From: Anaeramoeba flamelloides
Lineage: Eukaryota; Metamonada; Anaeramoebidae
Direction: 5' to 3'
DNA: 64,000 nucleotides
Assembly (NCBI GenBank): GCA_027625915.1
Contig: JANTQA010000030.1
Span: forward strand, 124,001-188,000
In this document: positions 1 to 11,748 of the stretch, one piece after another
Layout of the letters: each line of letters starts with the position of its first letter
Position numbering within the stretch: the stretch's first letter is position 1
Notes under the pieces: model-generated
Seen by the model: only the letters and a program-made list of their open reading frames with translations
What the model was told of the DNA's origin: nothing
Databases searched by the model: none
Translations under genes and position numbers: made by a program

Positions 1-126
1 TCAGGAAACAGGTACGAATATAGCAAACCAATTCTAAATGTTGGATTGAAAAATGCTTTTGATCAGGTGACATATTCTCTGGAAAAATTCAAACAAAGAA
101 ATGGAGACTTTTATGAAAAAAATTAA
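1..126 (+). CDS. C-terminal end of an unidentified protein (partial, left edge)
   Basis: The first 123 bases read open in frame 1 and end at TAA (124-126), giving 41 residues that finish in DFYEKN. The composition is clearly protein-like (mixed charged and aromatic residues, segment YSLEKFKQRNGD), unlike the K/F/N-rich noise translated elsewhere in the window, and GC is higher than in the following DNA. A T-rich stretch follows the stop directly, as after the other genes here. I do not recognise the family; the tail alone carries no diagnostic motif. The rest of the gene lies to the left of the window. Confidence 0.6.
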   Translation, partial: SGNRYEYSKPILNVGLKNAFDQVTYSLEKFKQRNGDFYEKN

Positions 127-794
127 TACATTGTTTTTTTTTTATTATTATTATTATTGAAAAGGTGCAAATTATACTATAGGTATCCTTATACCTTTTA
201 TTTCTTTTCAGAAATTTAAGCATAAAAATATAGATTTCACGATTATTAATTAATGAAAATAATTACAAACTATCTTTGTTTAAATTTAGTTCATTGAGAT
301 TTATTTCTTTTTATTTGTTGAGAAATATTAATCTTTCGTTTTCATAGGGAGAACATACCCATTAAAAACGAAGGTATTTCCAATTGACCATTTTTGCCAA
401 AAGTTGGTCAATTATGAATTGGTTGTATTCTCACAAAAATAGTCATTTAACCCCCTTTAATCAACTTTTGTGGATTATTAGCAAAAAAATTTTTGGACAA
501 AATTCAAAAATAAAATTATTTCAAAGGAAAAATAAAAAACTTAATTTTTTTCACTTTTTTGATTTTATTCTTTAATAGATATTTTAAGTGACAACCTTAA
601 AAGTTTTGTTGAATAAAATGAGCTCAGTTAAATAATTCTCATTCTCCAAGCAGAGAAGATTATAACATAATATTTATTGAAAGGAAGTTTTGTGTATTGC
701 TTTTTTTTTTTTTAAAGTTGAAAGAAGGATCATTATGAAAAGTATAAGTAACCAAAATAGAAAGATTCCTAAAAAAAAAAGTTAAGGGGATAAG

Positions 795-1943
795 TACATT
801 TTTCATTTTTTGAGTGCCACCATTTATGTGAAACTGAATACTTCAAATCAATTCTTTAAACGTTTACATTGTTATTTTAATCAATACTAGAGTGGAATAT
901 ATCCTAGTATAAGATATTTTCATACCAACAAAAAAATGGAATTCAAAAAAATGAAAAAATTGATCAAAAAAAAATAAATACAAATTATTTATTTTTTGAT
1001 CTTATCTGTAATATTTGATACAATTACTTATTCTTTATTTGAGTTTTATTTTTAATTCTTTATGAAAATAATTTTATTTGAAAAATTTTTGAGAAACAAA
1101 TTACTGTTTCTTTCGAAAGAATATCCATAATGAATTTAAAAATCCTATTTTCATTCATGTCATCTAATTTTAGTTTTAGTTTAGAAAATCAGATATTTTT
1201 TTAATTCTTGTTGAGAATAAGGGTTTATTGGACAAATTCATTTGATTTTATAATTATTTATTTTCCATTAAAATGAGAACGAAAAATAATTCTGAATTTT
1301 GATTGAAATTATTTCTTGATTTTTTCTTTTATTTTGATTTGAATCTTTTTTAACTGTTTTTAGATTCCGAGAATTCAACCATTTTATTTTCATTTTTGAA
1401 ATAGTATTCTTTGTTTTGTTTTGGTTTGATAAAAATATTTTCAAAAAGAATTTTGAAAGCAAATTTGTCACAAAATTTGTTGTAAAATAATAATAAATAA
1501 TAATGGGACTAGAAATTCTTGGAAAAAAATAGTTTTTATTCATACAAAATAAGAAGATAAAGAAAACCAATCTTTGAAAATAGATTTTTATCAATTTTTT
1601 TTTTTTACATTTTTGTTTCAACATTTTTATTTGGAATGGTGATATTTCATGTTTGATATTCTAAAAGAAAATATTTGTTTCAAATGCACACCCTTTTGGG
1701 TATATTTTTTTGGTTAACTGCTTGATTAATTTCAATCGTTCGTATAAACACTTCTCTAGATTCAAAACCAAATTTAATAAAAACCAAAAATTTGAAATTT
1801 AAAAAAAAAAAAAAAATATTCAAAAAATTGAAAAACGAAAGATTCAGCTCTGAATAACTTTGAATCTTTTCCCAAATAGACTAGTGAATGGGATTTTTGT
1901 TCCAAAGTTTCAATATCTGGTGGCACTCAAAAAATATTTTTCA
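795..1943. mobile_element. 1.15-kb element with inverted terminal repeats ending in GAGTGCCACCA
   Basis: The left end (795-823) contains TTTTTTGAGTGCCACCA and the right end (1918-1943) contains its reverse complement TGGTGGCACTCAAAAAA. The interior has no convincing coding sequence. The right-hand ~170 bases (1790-1945) recur at about 43660-43830, again ending in a CACTCAAAAAATATTTTT motif. The structure suggests a non-autonomous DNA transposon. No clear target duplication was recognised. Confidence 0.5.
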
Positions 1944-2739
1944 GTAATGTTCATACAATTAAAATTTTAAAAAATTTTAAAATGTACTTACTTCCTTAAT
2001 TCCAAATCATAGATCTTTATCTTTTTGGTCTTAAAAAACCTCATAACTTGGTATATTTTTTCAAAACAATCTCTCAATTTTGTATTTTCGAAATAAACTA
2101 ATATAATAGGCACTATTATCCTATTTACCAATTTGTAGAAAGTTTTCAACTTTAATAGATATTAATAGGAATTGAAAAAAAAGAGAAAAGTTACAGTAAT
2201 ATTTTTTTTTTTCATTTTTAATTGTAAAATTTTTGAATTTTTTAATTGACTTAACATAGAGAAATCATTTGCACGTATTGTTTTAATATCTAAAAAGAAT
2301 CATATTTTTCAATTTTAAAATAAAATATTTTTGTCAAAATATATCGTTAAATTAAATTGAAAAAAATGATTTTTTTTCTGTTTTTGGAATATTATTTAGC
2401 ATTTTATTTTTTTCCAAGTTTGGTTTTTTATAGATACCCCGGTTTTTTTGGGTGTATTGTGTTGACTTTTATTATGATTTTTCTTACTTAATGGTCAATC
2501 CAAAATACATTCATTGTAACTAATTTCAAAGAAAACAATACCACTAAAATAGTCTTTTTTTTCAAAAGTTGGCAATTTTGAAAAATATGCAGTATTTGTT
2601 TCGGAATGGATTTTTAATGACTATCTTTTTTTAATTTCATACAATTATCATAATTTTGGAAGAATAATTCATGATTAATGCATAGAGGATATTTAATATG
2701 TCGTTTTAGCACACTTTATTTTTTAGAATTTATTTTATC

Positions 2740-3370
2740 CTTGAAGTGTAACAATGACAATTAAATTTATAATTTTTGATAAAATATGGTATTTTCAAAA
2801 AAGTGGGGAATTTTTTTTTTTACATTTCATAAAAAATTGTCTTTTTTATTGGTGGTAACATTAATCAACAATAACATATTAAATTTAATATTTATACCAA
2901 TTGAACCAACCGCTTATGTATTTAATTCAAAAATTGTGAGTTGAAATATTCCCAAAAAATGAAAAAAAAAAAATAACACTTTTTTTGGTTAAAGTAATGT
3001 ACGATTCCATTTCAATAAAAAAACGAAATATGGAAAGAGTAAAAATGATTTTTTAAACAAGAAAACGCATTTATATGTTTTTAATAATATTGTAATTTTT
3101 TTGAAATTATACAAGTTATAAAAATGATTTTTTCGATCCAAAAGAAAATAATAGACACCATTTTTCACCATAAAAAAATATCTGATAAAATCAAGATCAG
3201 AAAATTTTCTATATTTTATTTATGAAATATAATACTAAGAAACAAATTGAATTATTATCAAGAATCTATAAATGGTTTTTAATGATTTTATATATTTAAA
3301 TCCTTTTTTGAAGAATTATTTTAATAAATATATTTTAAAATAAATTTGCCCCGCTTTCTTGGAAATAGCT
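2740..3370 (-). repeat. Dispersed repeat, inverted copy of 39425-40085
   Basis: Reading 3370 to 2740 on the minus strand matches 39425-40085 on the plus strand: both run through GGGGCAAATTTATTTT, then ACCATTTATAGATTCTTG, and end near ATGAAATGTAAAAAA. The two copies lie about 36 kb apart in opposite orientation. Small minus-strand frames inside (such as 2989-3171) are repeat noise. Confidence 0.65.
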
Positions 3371-3689
3371 TAAGGGTGAAACTTTTTTCCTCAACACTAA
3401 GTCCCATTCCCAAAATTTTTATAACCCAGAAGCAGTAATAGAAAAAAAACCCCCGATTATTTTTCTCTTTTGTCCAAAATATTTGAGGATTTGATGGAAT
3501 ATTTGTTAAGTTACAATAAAGCTTCTAAAATATGGATTTTTTATCAAATCCTGAGATTATAGAAAATGGAGGTATTGTGTATAATATAGCAAATCTCGAA
3601 ATTAGATATAAATTTCAATAATATCTTACACACCATGATACATGCCCAAAATTCCTGATAAAAATTAAATCACTACATAAAATTGTTGA

Positions 3690-4760
3690 TTGACTTTAGG
3701 TTAATTATACCATTTTTTTTTTTAAATAATTTTCTTTGATCAAAAAATAGATTATGAGATTAAAAGTTTATTCTTTGATAAAACAATAAAAAAAAAACTT
3801 TATTCTTTCAAGGATCATATCAATATTTTTTTTTATATTTTATTTTGATTTGATTTATAAACCCATCGATCCTTAAGAACAACAAACTAGTAAGACTGCC
3901 AAATAAATAAGTTATCAGACAATAACGGTGTTAATAAATCACATTGAATCAAAAAACTTCTAAAACAACCAATCAATCAAATGTTCTTAAAAGAATGTGT
4001 TCTTGTTGAAAACATTTTGAATATTTTGGGAAAGTGAAAACCGGTTGGATAACTTTTCAAAAGCTTTCATAACAACATAATATTCACATTAACACCAATT
4101 ATTAAGATTTTTTATCTGATTAATTTTCTTTTTCTTCTTCTTCTTCTTATTCTCCTATCTTGGCACCCGATAGAAAAAAAAAAATAGAAGATAGTGATTT
4201 TTGTTTGCTTGATCGATCACCAATAAGAAAGAAAATTCCTCTTTCTTTTTTTCGTCTAATTAACCCACGAAGGTAATAAACCAATTATAAAAAGGTAATA
4301 TATTATTTATTTACATAAATTGTCAAAATGTATGATTATTGTTTGATCAAAAAATTCACTCGAGAGGTTATATTTTAGTAAAAAAAAAAATGAAAACTAA
4401 ATTATTTTTTATTCCACTTCAAAAAGTTTTGATTTCATTAGTAAAATTTTCTGTCTTTATATCATTTCAAACATTTTAATACTATTTAGAACAATTTACA
4501 AAAAATTTAAACATTTTTTATTGGGATTAGCATTGAAAAACTCTTGAATTTTTATGAATTAATGAGATTTTTTTTGTGGATGATTACCAAAAACATAGTA
4601 CGATCTTTTTATGATTTTTATTTCTTCCCAATAAAGTGTATTATTGCAATTTTTTGATTTTATGTCATAAAGTTGGACTAATAACAATTTTGTTAATACC
4701 ATCCGGCATTAATTGTTAGTATCATGATAATATATACTCTCATCAAAACCTCTAAACTTA
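3690..4760 (+). repeat. 1-kb dispersed repeat, copy A
   Basis: This stretch aligns by eye with 23600-24640 in the same orientation. Shared blocks include AGAATGTGTTC, AAAACATTTT, TTTTCAAAAGCTTT, ATTAAGATTTTTT, a TTCTTCTT tract, AATTGTTA and ATCATCAAAACCTCTAA. The copies are strongly diverged, with many indels, which suggests an old element. No coding capacity or clear ends were seen. Confidence 0.6.
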
Positions 4761-5542
4761 AATCACTTTAAAGTTGCTGAGCTTTAATTTTTTGATATAA
4801 ACATAAGTATATATATGAAGATTGTAAAAAAATAGAGTTTACATGATTTTGTAGATAAATATAGAGTATGTTACATTTATCTAATTTTTGATAATAATAA
4901 ATGACTACCAGTTTTTATTTTTTAGATCAAAGGTATTATAAATATAAAAACAGTTTGGTAAATACCAAACTTTATTTTAAAAATAATTTTTTTTTAAATT
5001 TAATGATTAATATTTACCAAACGATTTTTTGATTAAAATTATTATTCGTCTATTAAGATTTTCAGATATTATTGTTACTATTACTAAAATTTGGATAAAG
5101 GAAGGAACTCTATTTTTATCTCCAAAATTGTAATAACTTTATTTGTTCCATCATTCCTATGTTCAATACACTAGCACGATAAAAATAAGATTGAAAATTC
5201 CAATTATTAGTCAAAAAATACAACTTCAATTATCATTCCATCCCTGTTAATCGAGTTTATTCAAAAGACAATGAACATTCTAGTTTTGAAAAATCTTGAG
5301 ACCCTTTTTTTTATTGTTTTTGTAGTACTATTGTTTTTTAAAGTCTCTAGTTGAATAAAAAGGGTTGATTTTGGGGTAAAAAATTTTAAATGGGTGTGAC
5401 AAATTAATTTTAGTCAAATTCAATTGTTGGGCATTTTTTTAAATAAGGAATAACTAATAGTTTTGAAAACACTCCACTCATCATCTAAGAAAACCTAAAT
5501 AGGGGAAAAAAAATCAATGATGATTGATATTGAGAGTATCCT

Positions 5543-5720
5543 AGGTTTTCCAGGATCAAAAGAAGTGAGTAAAATTAAAGATTTAACTATATTTTTTTAA
5601 ATTCTGGAAAACCTAACTAAAGTGACCATCAAGTGTGGTATAGTGCATATTTTTTTTTAAAAGTTAAAATAAACAGAAAATTTTAATAAATTATCCTTAT
5701 ATTTCAAAAATTTAAAAACA
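5543..5720. repeat. Palindrome cluster 1 (AGGTTTT/AAAACCT hairpin modules)
   Basis: A module with arms AGGTTTTCCAG (5543) and CTGGAAAACCT (ending 5614) is followed by a tail containing CAAGTGTGGTATAGTGC and then by half of a second palindrome type (AAAATAAACAGAAAATTTT). The same modules recur in six other places in the window. Confidence 0.6.
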
Positions 5721-6652
5721 CCAAAAGATAGAAAGATGAAAATAATTTTGTCCAATAAAAATAAAAAAAAAAACTCTAATTTTGTTCAAAATAGGTAGAT
5801 CTGCTTTGGTTTTCAACAATTAAATGATTATTCTTTACAAAGCCCACTTTAATGTACTTTAGATAGGTTTAACAGTGAATTCATTAAAAAAATATTTAGT
5901 TATATATAGAAAGGATTTAATTCCAAATAAAAGAAATTATTCAGAAATTCACTAAAATGAAAAATTAAAAATGGTTAAAGCTATTTTAAAAAAGTGTGGA
6001 ATAAAGTTTTGTAAGTAGGGCTTAAAACCGTCTAATTCATATATTTTAATCAGTTCAGTCAACATCTAATAAAAGTTTTGGTACAAACTTTTCTAAAACA
6101 GCTGTAAAAAAATTTATTTTCATATCAAGATTTTTTTCAATTTTAATATAAATTCAAAAAGGAAATTTATCCTTATGATTTACATTAAAGACACGATCAA
6201 CAATCAAATATTATTCTGCTGTGAGAGAAGCATTCCCAATTTCTTTTTGAATATGAATCTCGAAATATCAAGGATTTACAAAAAAAACTCTATTTTCTAA
6301 GACATTCATATTTACTTGGATTTTTATCAAATGCTACTCTTTGTGATTATGTTCCATTTTACACAACCAAATTAAAAATTTCATTTCATCTAATTTTGTT
6401 TCACAAATATCAGAGAAGACAGCAATTTTATCTTCAATAAATTTTTTTTTTTTAATTGAAGATATTAAACAGATAAACTTGAATATTACAAACTAGTTAC
6501 CTAAATCGAATTTAGTCACACGAAATTAGCCTTGAGAAGTACCAATTGAAACGAAAACAAGCAACCTCCACATCAATTTTCATTTCTTGAATCAAATCAA
6601 AGACTTTTCATTTTTCTATTTTTATACAAGCCAATATTTTTTTTTGTTTAGA

Positions 6653-7262
6653 ATGAACACCGACTTTGAAAAAGAACTTCGACAATTAACAATTTTCCAA
6701 AATGGTTCGAACTTTCATTTCTATTCCTTTGTTCCAAATCAAATTTCCTTTTTATTTATTCTCAAGCCTTTTGTTTTATTTTTTTACTTTTTCTTTTTTT
6801 TTTTACATGATCTTTTTATTTGCGATCCTTAGAAATAAAAAAACTCCAAACAGGACAAATTGATATTGTGACAAAACTTAATGAATCAAAATTTGTTTTA
6901 CAAGTAAGTGAAATTGTTTTAAGAGAGCCTTTTTTTTTTAACAAAAACAATAATTTGAAAGATTTTTTTTTAATTAATTTCTTTTTCATTTTTCTTTTTT
7001 CATTTAAAATATTTAAAGGAATTAAAATTATTGCCAAAAACCGCAAAAGTTTACCAATTAGTTGGACCAACGTTACTTGAGGTCACTTTAAATGAAGCCA
7101 AAGAGAATGTTGAAAATCGTTTAGATTTATTGGGTAAAAAGAAAAAAAAAAACTCTCGAAATAATCAAGGAAACACAACAAAAACATGATAAGAAAAAAA
7201 ATGAACTAATTGCTTTCCAAAGAAAATTAATGCAACCCAAAAATGTACCAAAAAAAAAATAA
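6653..7262 (+). CDS. PFDN6: Prefoldin subunit 6 (beta-type prefoldin, KE2 homologue)
   Basis: Subunit of the cytosolic prefoldin hexamer, which hands unfolded actin and tubulin to the CCT chaperonin. Three exons: 6653-6704, 6833-6903 and 7019-7262. Introns 6705-6832 (GTTCGA..TTAG) and 6904-7018 (GTAAGT..AAAG) restore one frame: N-terminal helix MNTDFEKELRQLTIFQNEI, then QTGQIDIVTKLNESKFVLQ, then the beta-hairpin core ELKLLPKTAKVYQLVGPTLL and NEAKENVENRLDLL, then the second coiled-coil helix EIIKETQQKHDKKKNELIAF. About 121 residues, against roughly 125-130 in relatives. Oddity: within exon 3 the frame breaks at the A11 tract (7142-7152), one base too many; removing one A joins the core to the helix, so I suspect a homopolymer base-calling error. 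The family call rests on the VYQLVGP and NEAKENVENRL motifs. Confidence 0.88.
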
Positions 7263-7884
7263 TTCATAAAAGTCACTTTTATTAGATCCATAAACGATCA
7301 ACTTTTTCTTTTTTTTTTTAAAAAGTTTGTGTGTTTTATCTTTTTTTTTTTTTTTTTTCTTTATCTTTCTCTATCTTTGTCTGGAGAAAATTTCAAAACA
7401 AAACAACTTTAAAAAATAATATTACTGCTAAACAAACAACGGTTTGTCACACATTAAATTGGATTATTATTCTTTTTTTTTTGTTTTTCTTCTTTCTTTT
7501 TTATATTTTTCGATCTGTTTCCCTTGCACACGAATTTAACCTTTTTCTTTTTCAAAAGTTTATTTTAAAATTTTTCTTCAAAAGGTTCCTCTTTGCTGAA
7601 CGAAAAGAGCCAATTGTTCTTTACATCTTTTGCTATCATCCCAGCCAATTTTAAATCTTTTTTTTTTAATTATCCCAAACAGAAAATATTTTTAAAACTT
7701 CACTTTTCTTAAACCTAGACATTTAAATCTAGCATATTTCAACAAAGTAAAAATAGTTTTAGTTCATAAATAATAATAATTTTGCTTTGTACTCGTGATT
7801 TTAAGCGACTACACTGGTGCAAAAATTGATGTCTTAATTTTTTGAGTTTTGAATTTATTGTAAAAATTAAGTTTTGAAAACGAA

Positions 7885-8000
7885 GTAAATCTGTTAAAGA
7901 GAGAATTTTGAAGTGACCAAATTTGTGTCTCCAATTCAAAAAGCGTCTAAAATATACGCAGTCATTAGAAGTATTTTAAATTCAATTTAGTTTTCTAAAA
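7885..8000 (+). repeat. Short interspersed repeat (SINE-like), copy 1
   Basis: Contains CTGTTAAAGAGAGAATTTTG, AAGTGACCAAATTTGTG, GCAGTCATTAGAAGTATTTT and ends AATTTAGTTTTCTAAA. The same ordered blocks occur at 41270-41420, at 62055-62180 and, in reverse, at 18109-18272, where they are flanked by a 16-bp target duplication. Confidence 0.6.
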
Positions 8001-8199
8001 TAACATTATTTTAAAAGAAAAAATGTTAAAATCAAGAAACAAAAAAAAAAATAATTTAAAAATAAAGTATTAAAAAAATAGGGGTTAAGAACTAGCCTGT
8101 AGTTATAGGATCTTATTAACCTTGATGTTAATTTTTTAAGTTTTTTGAAATATTTCAAATTCAGTCAAAAAAATCAAATTATTATTAGATCTATTTTTG

Positions 8200-8460
8200 C
8201 TCATGTCGAGTATTTCTAAAAAAAAAACAAAATCTTTCAGATCACTATAATGAAAAAAAGTTTTCCAAAAAAGATTAACATTTGCTAATTTTTCACCTTT
8301 TAATAACTTCATATATAATAAACACTATTGGTTAATAAGAGATCTTTGATCATTAATTATATTCAAAAGATATTTTACAATTTAAGTTGGATATATCGAA
8401 TTTTCGAGGTTCTATTAAGATTTTTTTTCAATCTAATAGTAAACAATTGAAAAATAAATT
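8200..8460 (-). repeat. Dispersed repeat, inverted copy of 20735-20965
   Basis: Blocks such as ATTTGCTAATTTTT, AATAAACACTATT, AAGAGATCTTTGATCA, TTTTACAATTTAAGTTG and GGTTCTATTAAGATT reappear as reverse complements in the same relative order at 20735-20965. No coding capacity. Boundaries are approximate. Confidence 0.5.
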
Positions 8461-8644
8461 ATACAGTTAAAAGGTTCTTTTATTATGATTCAAAAGTATT
8501 TTAAAACTGATGAATATCTTTCAATAGTGAATCAATTATTTGAACTATTAAAGAATTATTTATTTAAATTCAAAAAAATATTTTTTTTATTTTTATTTTT
8601 TTATTTTTTAATGGAGAAGGTTTTAATTCCTCTAATTTGTTGTT

Positions 8645-8868
8645 AGGTTTTCTTGAGTTTTCTGTTTATTTGGAAAATCAATAGAGTTTACAGATAAAAC
8701 AGAAAACCTCAAAAAAACTGTTGTTATGTTTTTTTTTTTTAATTTTAAGAAATGTAAAGAAAATTTCAATTATTTTATTTTAATTTCTGAAATTAAAAAC
8801 AAAAATAGAAAACTTCATAGATAAAACAGAAAACCTCAAGAAAACCTATTCACTCTATGACACTTGAA
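8645..8868. repeat. Palindrome cluster 2 (nested hairpin)
   Basis: The outer arms are AGGTTTTCTTGAGTTTTCTG (from 8645) and CAGAAAACCTCAAGAAAACC (ending 8848). An inner, shorter palindrome nests between them. The cluster is followed by ACTCTATGACACTTG, the tail motif shared with other clusters. Confidence 0.65.
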
Positions 8869-9258
8869 TCTACTTCCCAAATTTCTAAATTATTATTTAG
8901 AAATATTGTACAAGACTCAAAAATAAATTGATTACTCACTAAATCTAATAAATATGATGAAACCATTTTACATAAAATATCAAAAATGATAATTCTATTA
9001 TTTTTTAATATATTAGAAATATTAAATTTTTTTTAATTCAGATATACAGATTTTAGGTTTATTTTCATAGTATATCCAATTTCATTGAAAATGATCCAAA
9101 TCTTCACTGATATCAGATTTTTTTGACTTTTTACATAATTTACATAATTTTGATTTGTCTTTGTTCATAACATAAGAAGAAAGATTAAAATATTTTGTAA
9201 AATTTCTGAGTTTTAAAATTAAATTCGAGCTCTTACATTTTAAATATATTTTGTTGGT

Positions 9259-9617
9259 AGGTTTTCCAGAATTTATAAGAAAATACTAAAATCATAAGAT
9301 TTTCTCTATTCTTTTGAATTATGGAAAACCACCATTAGTTTTTCTGGATTTTTCTGTTTATTATTAGGTTATCTATCAAATTTCATTAGGTTTTTTTGGG
9401 TTTTCTATTTATTTGTAAAATCAATAGATTTTCGTTAGGTTTTTTTTACTTTTTGAAATCACCGAAAATTTTAATAAATTGTCGGTTTATTTCAAAAAGT
9501 AAAAAAAAACCTAGAAAACTTCACAAATAAAATAGAAAACCTCAAAAAAACCAAGAACATTTCACAGATAAAACAGAAACCCCCAATAAAATATAGGCAC
9601 TTGACTGCACCTGTGAC
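9259..9617. repeat. Palindrome cluster 3 (three module types, nested)
   Basis: It starts with the CCAGAATT-type module (9259-9340). Next come left halves of the GGGTTTTCTATTTATTTG type. A near-perfect 76-bp hairpin occupies 9437-9512, with arms AGGTTTTTTTTACTTTTTGA and TCAAAAAGTAAAAAAAAACC. Matching right halves (ATAAAATAGAAAACCTC) follow. The cluster closes with GGCACTTGACTGCACC. Confidence 0.7.
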
Positions 9618-11748
9618 ACAACTGTTTTGTTAATATTATTTTGAATAGAGATTATTTTTAAATATTTTTGAATTTTAAACCAGAGCCTTTTTTCTAATCG
9701 TTTTATTTGATATTTATCAAATTAAATTTCTAATTCTCCTATCAGTCGTTTTTTTGCCAATTAATCTTTTCAAATTTCTGTTCTTTTAATTTAAGATTTT
9801 TAACTATTTCATGAAAATATAAAAAATTTAATTCTTGAATTAGTTCTAATCTTCTTTGATATATCTTAAACTTACCGTGTCTATTTTTTTCTTTGATTTT
9901 AATAAATTACATTTTTTCTAAGATTAAATTATATTTAGTTTTTATTAAATATGGTTTTGGATCGGGAAATGTGTTTATACAAACAGTGAAATTAATCAAA
10001 GAATAAACCAAAAAAAGACCCAAAAGGTCAACATTTTAAACAAAGTAATTTTTATCCCTTCAAAATAAATAAAAAAAAAAAATAGAAAGATTATTTTAAC
10101 CCAAAAATTTGTTGAAATCAAAAATAAAAAAAAAAAATTGTATAAAAGCCTATTTTCGAAGAATTTTCATTCTTTATATTCTTAATTTGTCTTAATCCAC
10201 ATATAGTCATTATATTGGATTTCTCGTTGATATTTTTATTATTTTTATATCAAACATTTTTTCAAAATTTGTTTTCTAAAATTCTTTTTTCAAATATTTT
10301 CCTGAAACTATTCATAACAAAGAGAACTATTTTAAAGATCAGGGTAAAAATATTTCTTCTTGAAATCAAAAAAAAAAAACTACAAAAGAAAAAGAAAATC
10401 TAAAAAAAAATTCAATCAAGATTCTGAATTTTTTCGAGTTTTCAATTGAATCAACAATAAATTTTTTACAAAATCAAACAAAGATATCCAAAATATATTT
10501 ATTTCTGTAGAAGAATTCAAAAAATATCCTTCTATCTGAATCAAAAATAAAACTCGAATTAGACAAATTAAATGAAAATAGGATTTTAAATCCATTTTGA
10601 GAATTCTTTTTAAATAAAAATTAATTTATTTCTCAAAATTTTTCCAAACAAAAGTTTTTCCATTTCAGAATGAGAAATAAAGTCAAGTAAAAAAGAAATA
10701 ATTGTATTAAAAATTTTCTCAAAAGATCAAGAAATAAACGATTTTTATTTATTATTTCTTGATCATTTTTTTTTCATTTTTTGATTCTTATTTTATAATT
10801 ATTATGAACATATATTATTCTTGGATATATTAGACTCTCATATTTATTAAAATATAAGGATATTTCATCAAAGAAATTATTTGAAGAATCCAGTTTTGCC
10901 TTAACTGTGACAGTCAGCATATGAAAAATGTAATTTTCACACTTAATCAATAAAGTTTGAAATTAATATGAAGTAACTCAAGGAAAATTGATTTCTTCGA
11001 ATAATATAGTTAGTTAGTGAAAAAATGAATAACTTCAGAAAATGAAAAACTATCCTTACTTATAATTCAAATACAAATACAACCATATAAAGAGAAATAT
11101 TCCCATTTTCTCTCAAAGTTTTAAATCTAAATAAAGTAACTCAAATTTTTATATTATATTTTCTTTGTATGATTTTCAACAAAAAACATTTCTGAAATAT
11201 TTCTAAAAACTTTTTATATATTTACATTTTTTTTGATTTTTGAAAATTTAATATTAGAAAATTTTTTTCAATAAAAACGAAATATCACTTTTAATTAACT
11301 TTGAAATATGTAGATATTTAAAATGAAATAAATCACATTCAAATTAGAAAAGTTCTTTTTTGAGATTTTCTGAAGATATACAATTCAGAATTTTAAATTT
11401 TTCATTCAATTAGATGAAATTTTCTTTTTATTCTAATTTTAAAGTGATAGCTAGTATCATTTTTACTGTTGCCAATTTGAGGTTTTAATTATTTATTTCT
11501 TTCAGATAATATTCCTCTTCACTTGAAAGGATTTTTTAAAAAAAATATAAAATGCTTTTGAAATGGGAATTCAATTTAAGAAAATCAAAACAGACAAATA
11601 ATAATAATAATAAGAAAAATAAAGAACTCATTTATTTTGATATTTTTTAAGGAATCCCTTGCGTTTGTGCGAAAAATTTTTTGTATATATTTAATTGTTA
11701 AAATGGATACTTTTATATATATATTTTCTTGAAAAAAAAATATAAATT

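Larger units (their letters stand above)
127..6652. other. 6.5-kb gene-free, repeat-bearing AT-rich region
   Basis: No reading frame with protein-like composition is seen. The short frames are runs of F, K, N, I and L caused by A/T tracts. The region holds a 1.15-kb element with inverted ends (795-1943), one arm of a long inverted repeat pair (2740-3370), a 1-kb dispersed repeat (3690-4760) and a palindrome cluster (5543-5720), each listed separately. Nothing recognisable was found in the remaining DNA. Confidence 0.7.
7263..11748. other. 4.5-kb gene-free region between prefoldin 6 and the RCC1-BTB gene
   Basis: Only poly-T and poly-A driven frames are present (for example 7331-7654 and 10215-10403), and these are rejected. 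Recognisable content: a short interspersed repeat copy (7885-8000), a repeat shared in inverted orientation with 20735-20965 (8200-8460), and two palindrome clusters (8645-8868, 9259-9617). From about 9620 to 11748 I see nothing beyond low-complexity AT-rich DNA. The end of the convergent RCC1-BTB gene lies at 11749. Confidence 0.65.

Noticed and set aside
1268-1624. 118-residue minus-strand open frame
   Set aside because: K/F/N/I-rich composition throughout and position inside the 795-1943 repeat element; no conserved motif.
7331-7654. 107-residue plus-strand open frame after prefoldin 6
   Set aside because: Its length comes from poly-T and TTTC tracts, giving F-rich noise, and no domain or splice context supports it.
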